A stretch of 64,000 nucleotides of DNA, from positions 18,042,001 to 18,106,000 of the forward strand of contig NC_079876.1 of NCBI RefSeq assembly GCF_029227915.1, read 5' to 3'. The position numbers were made by a program, and so were the translations under genes. The DNA is from Hydractinia symbiolongicarpus (Eukaryota; Cnidaria; Hydrozoa; Anthoathecata; Hydractiniidae). Numbering within the stretch: position 1 is the stretch's first letter; each line of letters starts with the position of its first letter. Below, piece by piece: positions 1-10,134 of this stretch. The notes under the pieces were generated by a model. The model saw only the letters and a list, made by a program, of their open reading frames with translations. It was not told the origin of the DNA and made no database searches.

Positions 1-2003
1 TGCAATTTGTTTAAAAAGATTGGGTTTCCCAAACAAAGAAGCTTTTCAAGCCGTCCGGAAATTAGGCGACATTTGTATGAAAGCATCCTTCTGCATTTGG
101 CTAGCCAGGAACTCAATTTCGTGGAACCAAGGCAGCTGCAATCTTGTGCCAGGCTCAACATCTGTGCCTACCCCTCTATTGCCAAAGGTTACAAGCCCGC
201 AGCAACAACAACAGCATCAACAACGAAAACCAACTGTGGATAAAAGTTACTCACACCCGGACCCAGAACCGCCTACCAACAGCACTCCAGCAAAACCAAC
301 TCTTGCTGGTCTGATTAATAAAGGGAATACATGCTATGCTAATTCTATCCTGCAAGCATTATCTGTAACTCCTGCACTTTGGTCACAAAGTGCATCGGAG
401 TCCTCTTTTGTTTCCCCCCTGGCCAAGTCCGTCTTGCTGACTATGTCTCTGTTGTCTAAATCCACCCCAGTTGTAGACCCTTCCGCCTTTCTCCGAGCGT
501 TACAACGTAAGATGTCCAATGCTAGGAACAACCCATTCAGTATTAACACACAGCAGGATGTTCCTGAGATTCTACCTCATGTATTAAACGAGTTGACATG
601 GCCATCAGTTATCGCTAACAATATTATTACCAACAAAGTAACTACAACAATATCTTGTAATTCATGCCTCTTGTCTTCCAGTAGGGAGGAAAGTATGTCC
701 ATTCTGCCACTCCCTGTTTCAAACAACATAACAGGCTCCATTAAAGCTTTTTTGCAACCAGAATATATGTCTGGAAATGACAGATGGATGTGCCCACAGT
801 GCTCTTCCCTTCAAGACAGTACCCGGGAAACTGTCTTCACCCAGTGTGGAGATATACTGATCATCCAACTGAAAAGGTTTAACTGTATCCAAGGAAGATC
901 TGTGAAAAATAATAAATTTGTTTCTTGCCTCGCCCAAGGTCACGACACCCTAAAAGTTTATTCCCATCCTGCGGAGGATATATCATTCACAAACCAATAT
1001 AAATTAACCGCCACTATTAATCATTCAGGCACACTGGCGGCTGGTCACTACTGGGCTTTTATAAGAGATCAGGGTGTTAATACATGGTTAAAATGTGATG
1101 ATAGGGCAGTGATTAGTGTCAAGCCATCTGATCTAGATAACTCCACAGTGTATGTGTTAATTTTTGCCAAAATTTAAATAGTGTGAATTCGCACTAAAAC
1201 AGGAGTACATTATATCAAAAGGGGGAGGGATCTCTTTTTCCTAGCGGTTTGAAATTACCCCTGTTGTGTGTTTTACATACAGTTTACCGTTATTCACGAG
1301 TTCGCTCACTCGCCGCTTTCCTAGAAAGCAATTATAAGAAGCTTAGCAAGGGGGCTTGGCAATTGCCTTGTCTTTGGGTGTAACGACCCCACTTATAACC
1401 CCAGTTCTGTAGGGAGGCTAAGTTGGCTCACTTAGTCTACAGGGTTAACGATCCTGCTATACCTGATGTTACGAAGAAGCTATATAAGGGGTTTTCATTT
1501 CTATCTTTCTTGTTTCCGTGACTTTACATCCACGTTCATTACTCCACTGTCTTCAGGCTGGTCCTGACTTACGGCTGGTCCGAAGCAAATGGCTGGTCCA
1601 AAGCGACAACTACCCGTGTAAGGCTGAGTGTTGGGATCCCGTAACACATGTGGAAAGCTACTGCCAGGTTCACAAGTCCTGGCGCTCGGGCGGTTGTCTA
1701 CTCATATTTATAGTTTTATATTTATTTATTTATTTTTATAGTAAATTCTTTGTTGTATTGTTGTCGTTATGTCTGTCTTTTGTTTTCATGTTGTCAGTTT
1801 TTGTGTACCGACCGTTAGTTGTACGTATTGTATTGTGTAGAGAGGGTTGTTTGGTTCAATTACCTTGAATCTACAGATTATCCTTGCAAAAAGGGAGATC
1901 TTGCATTGCGTTTTGATCTTTAGAGGGTGTAACCTCTACAATTTTAACTTCAAGGGTCGTTAGACCAGTTCCATCATCACAGCTTGCTGTCTTGTTATCT
2001 CAA
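1..2003 (+). mobile_element. LINE with restriction-like endonuclease and USP domain, copy 1 (3' part)
   Basis: This is the 3' end of a non-LTR retrotransposon that runs off the left edge of the window. The coding part (2-1177) holds the last residues of the endonuclease region followed by a USP protease. It is followed by a 3' UTR of about 825 bp. Parts of the UTR recur at 13735-14000 (copy 2) and at 4970-5216 (copy 3), for example the segment beginning GTCTTTGGGTGTAACGACCC near 1370 and 13770. The right end is set by the last motif shared with the other copies, CAGCTTGCTGT followed by TTGTTATCTC, ending near 2001. The UTR ends include a short hairpin (TAGAGG, six-base loop, CCTCTA) near 1921-1938. 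The 5' part is outside the window. Confidence 0.8.
2..1177 (+). CDS. LINE polyprotein C-terminus: end of endonuclease region fused to USP-type deubiquitinase
   Basis: The frame is open to the window edge, so this is the C-terminal part of a longer protein. Its first residues (CLKR, then GF.NK, KASFCIWLAR) align with the endonuclease tail in copy 2 at 12530-12640. A Gln- and Pro-rich linker (QQQQQHQQRK) follows. Then comes a complete peptidase C19 (USP) fold: Cys box NKGNTCYANSILQ with the catalytic Cys codon at 332-334, QQDVPE box near 550, a zinc-type CPQC with an upstream CNSC, LKRF near 870, and the His box GTLAAGHYWAF followed by a W..CDDRAV segment. All canonical USP catalytic residues are visible and there is no internal stop. 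Known USPs remove ubiquitin from proteins; a role in protecting or regulating the element's proteins is inference. A solo host USP gene is unlikely because of the endonuclease tail in frame and the shared LINE 3' UTR. Confidence 0.8.
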   Translation, partial: AICLKRLGFPNKEAFQAVRKLGDICMKASFCIWLARNSISWNQGSCNLVPGSTSVPTPLLPKVTSPQQQQQHQQRKPTVDKSYSHPDPEPPTNSTPAKPTLAGLINKGNTCYANSILQALSVTPALWSQSASESSFVSPLAKSVLLTMSLLSKSTPVVDPSAFLRALQRKMSNARNNPFSINTQQDVPEILPHVLNELTWPSVIANNIITNKVTTTISCNSCLLSSSREESMSILPLPVSNNITGSIKAFLQPEYMSGNDRWMCPQCSSLQDSTRETVFTQCGDILIIQLKRFNCIQGRSVKNNKFVSCLAQGHDTLKVYSHPAEDISFTNQYKLTATINHSGTLAAGHYWAFIRDQGVNTWLKCDDRAVISVKPSDLDNSTVYVLIFAKI

Positions 2004-2339
2004 AATCTTTACAAATTGTGACCATTGCAATAATCTTTGATACGAATTCTACCTATGAACTTATATGCTATTTAAAGCATAAATTGAAAATCTAGTCGAA
2101 AAATCTTAAGCATATTGAGCTAAAGCTACAAAAAAAAAATTGTGAAAATTGCTAGTAGTTGAAATTCGTTGTAACGCTTGCAAGGCCGAAATAATCAAAA
2201 TAACTATTGGAAATAATAAGGAAGTCTGTTCAGAAACACAAAAAAAGATATATTAAATGTATAAATGTCATTCATAAATGAGTTAAGTCGAAAGGGCTTT
2301 TTCTTTGTTTTTTTGTAAATTTATACATTTAATGTACCC

Positions 2340-3060
2340 CTTATGTCTCTGATCCTTTGACTGAGAGCGTTTCGCAGCTTGGTCCCAATTATGCGCCTCG
2401 TCTCTTGTTCGTTCGCATCTTTAAAACGCTCGTTGACAGATTCTAGAGAGAAAGAAATAGCTTATTTCCAGATAAATAATAGATTTTTATAGAAACGTAG
2501 TCAGTAAATGTTTGAGAAAAAGATTAATAAACCTAACGCGATCATTTGCATACTATGTATTAGCAAAAAGATTTACTGAAAATTATCATTATGTTTGTAA
2601 ATGACTGTAGCACAGTAGAACATTCTTAAAACATTAAAACTTAAATCAACCGTACCTTTCTCAATCAATCTCTCTATCCAAAAACCAAGAAAAAAAAACA
2701 CCATACATAGAAGTGTAACAACGTAATACACCAGCTAATCCACTTACCTACTATTATTCTATAAATTAATTTCCCTTCCAGCAGGACTTTGTCTTTTTTC
2801 CCTTTTAAATTGGCTTGCGCCATGAATGTAGTGGTGAAGATCCTGACGAAAATTAAAATTAAAGGTAAGTAGAAATAAACTACTCAGGAGAGTGTATCAT
2901 CATCACAACTGACACATCTATCATTTTCATTGTCAGAAGGATTGGTAAACAGGTCATGTTGATCATTATCTTCACCGTTTAAAATCTCGTTAACTTTTTG
3001 ATTAACCAATCTCCTTTCTTTGCGGGAATCATTCATTGCCGAAAGTGACAGTATCTGAAA
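2340..3060 (-). other. Exon-like segments of an unidentified minus-strand gene or transposon
   Basis: Three minus-strand open stretches are bounded by good splice signals. The first follows a TTTTTCAG acceptor near 3059 and reads MNDSRKERRLVNQKVNEI, ending in an acidic Ser/Asp-rich tail. The second starts after TTTTCGTCAG near 2858, contains MAQANLKGKKDKVLLEGK, and ends at a GTAAGT donor near 2750. The third starts after TCTCTCTAG near 2447, joins in frame to the second, reads ESVNERFKDANEQETRR and stops near 2331. I do not recognise the family. The first segment does not join cleanly to the second because an in-frame TGA precedes the only donor-like site, so this may be a pseudogene or part of a domesticated element. 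Confidence 0.35.
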
Positions 3061-4140
3061 AATTAGTTGAAGGTTTGTTTAAAATTTTAAAAACAAAATG
3101 TACATATAAATTTTATTTTACCAAAACATGTTTTCATTAATTAAACCAAAATTTATATTAGTTTTTAGTTACGCTCTTTATGTATGTTGATATTATGTAA
3201 ACATGGCATAACTGAACTTTCTGCGGATTAAAATCACTCTGAAACACCTGGACAGTGTCATGAATTGTAAATATGAAAAATTGACTTTGTTGATTGACTG
3301 GTAAAGAAAGAAAGGCTGCGGAGGGCAGAGCTTCTATTGACAGTTTGTAACCAAAGGGCAATAAGACAGGGTTAGGATTAGAGTTAGATAAAGATAAAAT
3401 TAGACAGTATTTTCCATTCAGCTTAAAGTTAGTTAGCGTCCTATATAGCCAGTTGCCACCTAATAAATAATTAGCTAGTTTCAACAGTGTAAACGAAAAC
3501 AAAATACATTTTCTCAATTTTATTCAAGGTTAACAGAAATTAGTTTTTGTCAAAAAATGAAAGCATATAGAATAAAACTAATGGTTCCTTCATTAAACAC
3601 CAAAACCAGAAAACAAATTTGATCCTTTATTATTTTCTTTCCAGTCTATGTTCCCTTTTATGACTGCTGGCTGGCTAGCTGGGTTTGCTTGCTTACATGT
3701 CGCCATCTCTATGTACAAGATGGCCGGGACCGACTTTTTGTGTCCAGGGAAACCGAACCCGAATTTGACCTTTAGACTTAGTACTTAAAACCGCTGTACT
3801 CTATTCCGAGAATCAGAAAACAAAAGTACTTACTTTTTAAACGACCGGTATATCCCGCAGATGCTTTCAAGAAACTACCGCCAATTTTTATTGAATGTTC
3901 CGATGGTCATGCAAGTGTCATGCAACTGTCGAAGAATATCCGCCAGGGGGTACAGAAAAATAAAATTACGACGTAATGAAATAAAAATGTATTATGAAGG
4001 GTCGCTAAAGTACATTAGTATTAAAAAATAATTAAAAGTGACAATTACTACTGTCAATTTCGTGAAAAATTGATTTCCTACAAAGTAAACATGCTAACTA
4101 AGTTTCCGAATACCCCCGTTATTTTAAATCGAATTTTCCA
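3061..4140. other. Non-coding stretch, no recognisable gene
   Basis: I see no coding signal here. Around 3690-3760 there is a slightly CpG-richer patch that could be the promoter side of the minus-strand exons at 2340-3060, but no core element is clear. The open frame at 3158-3517 (minus) has no domain and is probably chance. Confidence 0.4.
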
Positions 4141-4485
4141 TATAAAAAAACAAACGTCTTTTAAAAGACGCATTTTAGACCACTTTTAGAAATAGGAGAA
4201 GACGTCTTTTAAAAGACGCGTTTTAGATGCATTATAGCGAGAAGAGAAAGACGTCTTTGATCACTTTTAGAAGTCTTTTAAAAAAAGTCTTTTAAAGATC
4301 TTCTAAAAGACATCTAAAATGCGTATACTACAAGATTCGAATTTATTTACTTTCAAAAGACGGATAAAAGATGTCTTCTGAAAGACATTCTTAGGAAGAT
4401 GCATTAAAGACATCTTAATAGCGTTTTCTAACAGAAGATTTAAAAAAGACATCTTAAGACGTCTTAAAGTCGTCTTGTGCCGGCT
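4140..4485. repeat. Degenerate palindromic repeat array (AAGACGTCTT type)
   Basis: About 340 bp are built from variants of a self-complementary unit around GACGTCTTTTAAAAGACG (for example 4157-4172 and 4200-4219), with further degraded units to 4485. Each intact unit can fold on itself, so the whole stretch could form several hairpins. It ends where LINE copy 3 begins. It may be the end of a foldback element or a satellite fragment; no coding role is visible. Confidence 0.6.
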
Positions 4486-5216
4486 GGGTTAGGAGGGCTG
4501 AAGCTGAAATGAAGGTTAGTTCCGTGATAGGTTCACCTCAACATGGTAAAAGTGGCCTAGGTATGCAACTCAACCCTAAAGTACCCACATTCAAGGGATG
4601 TTACCCTTACAGAAGATTGGTAACAGAAACTGCTAGAGACATCGATGCAGAAGACCATATAGGTACTGTGCAGTTACCAAGTGCAAGGGTACTGGACCAG
4701 ATTTGAGAATTGCAATAAAAACGATCTCTCCTGGAAATGCTTGCTGGGCTTGCCCCCAAATTTGCTTGCTTTTTGTTTAGGCTCCACTTACGATGTTCTC
4801 CAATCACCAAGTAATTTGAAGAAGTGGCGTTTGTGCACTGAAACCTCCGGTGTTTTATGCGATGAGCAAGTGTGCACCACAGCCCACGTCTTAGGTGGCT
4901 GCAAAACTGTCCTTACACAGGGTCGGTTTACATTTCGCCACGATTCTGTTTTGCGTCTACTTTTAGAGTTTTATAGTTTATATTTATTCTTTTAGAGTTT
5001 TATAGTTTTATATTTATATTTCTTTGTTTCTTTGTAGGTGTGTGTGATGTAATGTTTATAGAGGGTCTTCAGTTCAATTTGATTCTGCAGACTATCCTTG
5101 TAAAAAGAAGGATCTTGCACTGAATATATATCTGTAGAGGATTTAACCTGTACAATTCAAAAACAAAAGGGTCAGTAGACTAGTTCCGTCATTACAGCTT
5201 GCTGTTTTGTTATCTC
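4486..5216 (+). mobile_element. LINE of the same family, copy 3 (truncated, internally deleted)
   Basis: From about 4490 the sequence encodes, with frameshifts, the post-RT region seen in copy 2 at 11350-11800. The match covers a segment ending in TRFEN near 4713, then SPSNLKKW, and a degraded CCHC knuckle (LCDEQVCTTAHVLGGCK) followed by QGRFTFRHDSVL. At about 4955-4975 it jumps straight into the 3' UTR and ends at CAGCTTGCTGT, TTGTTATCTC near 5216. The endonuclease and USP parts are absent, so an internal deletion has removed them. The first Cys of the knuckle is also lost. It cannot be active. Confidence 0.75.
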
Positions 5217-5439
5217 ACAATCATCATTTCACATGAAACTGCTTCAGCCAATGTGTTTACTTTTGAATTACATTCAATTTGGGCAAAGTTTCTTCCTCCA
5301 AACACACTAAAAAACAAAGAACATCTTCCCGCAACAATGACGTCAGCAATATACAGGCCAAACGTTCTTAAAAACGAAAAATCACCGGTCTTAGGCATGA
5401 ACCTAAATGTTTCAATTGCTTTTTCCCCACAATAATTTA

Positions 5440-6126
5440 AGATCGTAAGGAATATCCAATACTTTCAAAATAGATACCAGACTCAGCTTCCACGTTTATA
5501 GATTTAGTCTCATTAATCACGGTATTGATCCTAAATGACTTTGGTGGTTTCATCTGCAATATTTTTAGTCGTTGAAGTGTTGAAGTAATAGACAAACGCA
5601 CTACAATATCGATTTTCCTGAGACGTTTAAATTCTTCGACAACTAAATAACAATAAACAGTGTTTTAAAGTGATTGTTTTAAGATGAAAAATATAATTTT
5701 AATATAATTAAACGCTAATGAATACGGATAAAAGACAACATTCTCACAACTTGGCTCATATATACATAAAATAAAAAAAACTGAATGACTGAATTACCTG
5801 TACGGGGTCAGCTAAAATCGGATACTCGTCCATAGTTTCTGTAACTGATTTTCTTAACTCCAATATTTTTTTTTTCTTGCTGTAAATGTTTTGTGCAGAG
5901 AAAGTTGTACAACGCTTTTCTTTCGACTATAGGGAAGTAGATGGAACTGGTTCAGTAACCTCTGTCTGTAAACTTCCATGGTGCGGTCATTTTCGCCAAC
6001 TGGTATATCAGGATTAAAGTTTTTCACACCCCAAATATTGATGTAAACAGACTTATTAGCAATGTTGCTTCCCTTTTGTAATTTCATAAATTGCCTCTTT
6101 TGCTTTGCCGCTTTGCACTCAGCCAC
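5440..6126 (-). pseudogene. Fragment of an unidentified multi-exon gene family (possibly transposon-borne)
   Basis: Two minus-strand segments look like consecutive exons. The upstream one (6126 to about 5797) reads AECKAAKQKRQFMKLQKG, then ENDRTMEVYRQRLLNQF, then TFTARKKK. After a one-base slip in an A-run near 5860 it continues in another frame through ELRKSVTETMDEYPILAD and ends at a good CAG/GTAATT donor. The downstream one (about 5645-5440) begins after TTATTTAG and reads VEEFKRLRKIDIV. The spacing of R..L...M...F....K and a later EF+R segment recalls large uncharacterised SAM-domain-associated proteins that are multi-copy in fish and cnidarians, but this is recall only. The frameshift indicates a broken copy. 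LINE copy 3 abuts its 3' side. Confidence 0.35.
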
Positions 6127-6479
6127 GCTTTCTTGTATTTTTGAAAAAGTTAACTAAACTGTTTTTCAACACCAACTAAAAAAGAAAACAAAAAATTAAA
6201 ATCTACTCTTTCAATATTAATTACGAGGTGTTTTAGAAAAGTCACAATATCCTTATTTATTCTTTCAAATGAGGCTTGTTTTTATTTAGCCCGTCTTCTT
6301 TTTTTAAGTATTGACCCAGCCTGAAAACAGACGTTTTAATTTTAAGGAATATTAGCTAATTTCAACAAAAATGCGCTCATTAGCAATCTTTAATTCTGCT
6401 TTTTGCGCAATTCACGAGGTTCTATTCGCAAACTTTAATTCTGCAACCAATTTCTCCCCTTAAGGTAACTAAATAACTT

Positions 6480-6610
6480 TAACTACTCACACGAGCATCC
6501 CTAACAGTTGGGTACTCCTCTACAATGTGAGGCCATTTATTAATAACTGTCGTTAGCATTTTTTTCGTACTTTCAAGAGGATGCGTTGTTTTACTAAAAC
6601 AATTTGCCTT
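6480..6610 (-). pseudogene. Exon-like fragment related to the 5.4-6.1 kb gene family
   Basis: The minus strand encodes STKKMLTTVINKWPHIVEEY followed by PTVRDARV and then a GTGTGAGTAG donor-like sequence. The pattern resembles the MDEYPILADP exon at 5800-5850. It may be a second exon or a duplicate of the same family. There is no start codon and no complete frame. Confidence 0.3.
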
Positions 6611-6867
6611 CCTTGTGAACTTCTCTGATCATTTCTATACCATGATTTTTTCTAATATTGTTGTCACTGGAACCAAGTTGACTTTTAATCTCAGATTTAT
6701 CAAAAAATGATAGTTTTTGATAGTTTTGAAAAAAATGATAGTTTTATGACTGATTGTTTAAATTTTTTTTGAGCTATTGAATTTGGAATATTTGCACCTC
6801 GATATTTTCTATACTCCTGAACTAATATGATACCTATCTTAGATGTAGGGGGGAGATTTTCTATTAA

Positions 6868-7085
6868 GGTGCCTTCCCCTGCTGCCGTTCCCTTGCCTTG
6901 CCAGCACTTACCGTGCCTTTGCCTACCCTTCCTATGCCTTTTCTGGTGCCTGCCCACTATGGCCTTGCCCGTGCCTCCCATGCCTTGCCTACCCCTGCCT
7001 TCCTGATTCCTCTTCCTGTTTCCTTGCCTGCCTTTGCTGTGCCCTTTCATTGCCGTGCTTAATGCCTTTGCCTTTGCAACCTCTT
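6868..7085. repeat. Degenerate TTGCC/TGCC-rich low-complexity tract
   Basis: A pyrimidine-skewed tract is built from irregular copies of CCTTGCC and TGCCTTTGCC on the plus strand. It makes the minus strand look like a Gly/Arg/Lys-rich protein, but codon periodicity simply follows the repeat. It is best read as a decayed minisatellite. Confidence 0.6.
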
Positions 7086-7339
7086 CGCAACACTTTCTAT
7101 ATTGAGAGGTTTCTATGATTAAGGTTCATTCAAATTTTCGTGGCGTAAATGCTTTGGATAAAGGAGTGTTTTTGTTGCACAGATATATAATTTTTGATAA
7201 TTTTATCCAATAACATGCGATAACCTGCTAAGAACAACATGCACTCTATATACTATTATCACGAATAAAATGAACTGTAAATGTAGCTCAATGCTATAAA
7301 AACAATATTTATATTTGATGATAATACCAGAAAACGAAA

Positions 7340-9250
7340 TGTCAAGAAGATAACTCGTCTTCTTCTGATAACTCGTCTTCTGCCAATGATAGCAGGTAAC
7401 AAATAACTTCATTTAACTTGTGCATGAGTTCAATAAAATAATCACTGTCAAATGCAACTGGTACTATGACGAAGCCTCTGAATGTGTATACAATAAAGTC
7501 ACTGAACTTTGTGCCACTCAATCCCCTTCCCATTTGCACCTGAGCGTAATAGCCATTTGGATGATCACGTTTTAAATGAGTCACCTAAAAGGTCATCTGC
7601 TGAGCTGTTTCTCTTGCGATAAGGGCATTTAATTTCCACCAGCCCCAAACTATTATCATCATTGGATTGGTCACTAATTAGATCATCAGGACGAACCATG
7701 GTAAATTGGGTAGGATTACACATCCTGTCTCTCTCACGTTTACATTACGATTTAATTGAAACTAAAGCGCATTCTCATAAAGCTTTATGGCTATGGGTTT
7801 GTATGTTTTCTCATGTTTCAAAGCATCAAGTACTTGTTTAGGTGTATTTTTCTTTTGATCTGGCATAAAATCTGACACTAGATTGTTAAAGTTTTTTTTC
7901 CTGATGTAAATGCAGGAGGCAGGGGATGCTTACTCAAGGGCACGCACCAGATCCCAAGCGTGAGTGAATTTCACCAATCCTCATGTTTCCAAATTCATAG
8001 GTGTTTGTTTCAGTACAGCCGAAATCCATTAGCTTTTCGATCATCCCTGTAAAGTGGAGAATACAGAAGTTTTCCAGTGGCTTCTTATTCTTTGGAGAGG
8101 AACCTCCTTTTTTCATTAACATCTCTGTCTTAAAAGGCTAGTTATATCTGCATTGCGATGTAGTTACTCCTATTCTCTTTATAGGTATTGTTGGAAGTAA
8201 TTTTTCGTTTTCTAATATATATCCACAATGTTGACTTGGCTTGCTTTCTAGTTTTCCTTTCAAGTTCTCGGCATGACTCTTCCGTAACAGTAATAGAGCA
8301 ACTATAACTTTTTTCTTCTTCACTTGCATCCCAATGCACTGGCACAATACAACTATCACAACCAATTATTATTTAAGGTAAAGAAATATAATCTTCTTTA
8401 GAATACAGTGGCAATTCTATCTTTTCTATATCGGTCACAATGTCGAAATCAAAACCGACAGGATTTAAATGATACGATAATGGTGATCTACAGTCAAACA
8501 AACCATATGGTGCGTTTGTCTTTATAGCTGTAGAGTCAGGGATACATGAAGCAAAACCGATTTTTTTGTTTATTTTTTCGAGAGATGTATGAAATTTGAT
8601 GGTACGTTGTTCAAAGACTTCTTCAAATTCAATTTTTCTAGGGCGATACAAGGTTGTTGAGATCCCTCTTTTGTTTACATTCTTTTGAACAGTTGTCCAT
8701 ATAACTGGTGATTTAGGAGCACCTGATTCTCCAGGAACACCCCACTGCCGTAAGCGGCTAATACAAGCGATTTCCTCTGAAACTTGATCAAGCTGATCAA
8801 GAAATAGTTAGCTATTTCAAATAACAAAGCCATGACGAGGTTGCAATATCGACTATTGCCAGCAGGACATGAACATTTGGCAGATTCAACAAAACCAGAA
8901 TCTCTGTTGACACAGACAAAAACAATACGCTTATCTTTCTTTATACTTGCTTTGCAAACAGCTTTCACATGAAAAGTATCTGCGTCACATTTCAGTAGAT
9001 ATATATCGTTCTTCTTTAAACTTTCTCCCCCTTTCTAAAGTTTTTATAATAGCATAGCCAGGCTTTTTTCCACTATTCAACCGATGTTGACCGATCTCCT
9101 TTATTGTGAATAACGGCAGATGTTTTAAAGACTTACTCCAGATTTCAATCATATTTTCAGCAGATTTATGAAGCAGTTAAACAGGATTCTCAATGTTTTG
9201 AAGTAAAATATTGGTCATATCACCACTTGTGCTTTCCATCTTTATTTTCA
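7340..9250 (-). pseudogene. SWIM zinc finger plus YqaJ-type exonuclease transposon protein, copy A (broken)
   Basis: Reading leftwards, decayed frames give, in order: a SWIM finger at 8968-8800 (KCSCPAGNSRYC, with Leu where the SWIM His should be), a middle region at 8651-8373 containing FASCIPDST, a segment at 8345-8190 with ERKTRKQAKSTLW and RKRKITSNN, then after a 270-bp insertion LKHEKTYKPIAIKLYENA near 7820-7760, GLVEIKCPYRKR near 7650-7610, and YYAQVQMGRGL to FIVYT near 7550-7480. LVEIKCP plus Q.Q...G is the YqaJ/lambda-exonuclease signature. Several frameshifts and stops separate the pieces. SWIM-plus-YqaJ proteins are common multi-copy transposon-associated genes in cnidarians; the parent transposon type is not resolved. 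Confidence 0.6.
7914..8186. repeat. Dispersed block R, copy 1 (inside the SWIM/YqaJ pseudogene)
   Basis: About 270 bp, starting GCAGGAGGCAGGGGATGCTT and ending near CTCCTATTCTC, is nearly identical to 12068-12340. It lies between the RKRKITSNN and LKHEKTYKP parts of the YqaJ protein and so interrupts it. The second copy interrupts an unrelated LINE. I see no terminal inverted repeats. Confidence 0.65.
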
Positions 9251-9885
9251 TCTACAACACGCCGCCTTGTTATGTTACAGAAAACGTTTTGCAAGAAGAT
9301 TCGGTATAGATCTATATGGCCAAGATTGTGATAAAAACCAACTAACGTCACAACTCTGTATACCATTATTATCTCAAGCAGTTTACTTACACAGGCCTGG
9401 CAGGGTTTGAATAAACTTACAAAAGTGATCTGCAAACATAAAAGGATATTTTCTTTGTTTTCCATTTTTTAAACAATTAAAATAGGATATGATATGCTAT
9501 ATATTATATAATAATTTTACAGGTCGGGTAGCTATTACGGTTTGAGGAAAACACGTAGTACACGATCAGCTCTTTACAAACAGACAGATTTCTTTGCTTA
9601 CATTTTCAGCAGTCTTTACAGCTTGCTGAAGAGACATCTTTTCAAACGCAGATTGATACATCGATTTAAAGTCCTAATGATACCTTTATGGAAAGAAAAA
9701 GACAAAAAAGACCTTTCTTTACGAAGCATCCGTATGTTTTTTTCCGCTCAGGTGTCGAAGACTACTGAAAATTAAACAAAACAATAAATCTATGGGACGA
9801 AATTTTTCAAAAAATCTTTGTTTTTGTTAATTAAGGTTTTTCTTTCAGATTTTTGGAGTTCTTGTGTAATTATCAAAGCTTCTTT

Positions 9886-10085
9886 TGTGGTGGAGCCATA
9901 GCTTGGTGGTTAAAACTCTCGTACTTTGTGCAGGGGACCGGGAATGGATCCCCCCTTGGCAGCGATTCAATATGGGCGATTGAATGTTACCATAGCCCTG
10001 GATTAACCCCACCCCTGTTGGGAAAATAATTCTGTAATTCCCGATTATTTCGGAAGATAAATGGTCAGGATTGCTGGCACATATT
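9886..10085 (+). repeat. tRNA-derived SINE (family 1), copy a
   Basis: The head at 9894-9960 has an A-box-like TAGCTTGGTGG and a poor B box (GGGAATGGATCC). The body contains GTTACCATAGCCCTGGATTA, which matches the same part of the copy at 59090-59407. It is not a functional tRNA gene because the B box is damaged and no cloverleaf is supported. Confidence 0.55.
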
Positions 10086-10134
10086 TCATTGCAACTTTTC
10101 AAAAATTTTCGGGTGTATAGATAACTATTTGACC

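Noticed and set aside
2-1177. Stand-alone host USP gene
   Set aside because: The frame begins with LINE endonuclease sequence, ends in the LINE 3' UTR, and the same arrangement recurs at 12.3-14.3 kb.
1518-1868. 116-codon ORF downstream of the USP domain
   Set aside because: It lies in the LINE 3' UTR and is not maintained in the other copies.
6700-7050. Gly/Arg/Lys-rich protein on the minus strand
   Set aside because: It mirrors the TGCC-rich low-complexity tract and has no domain.
9886-9965. tRNA gene
   Set aside because: The A box is present but the B box is damaged and the sequence continues into a body shared with SINE copies, so it is a SINE head.
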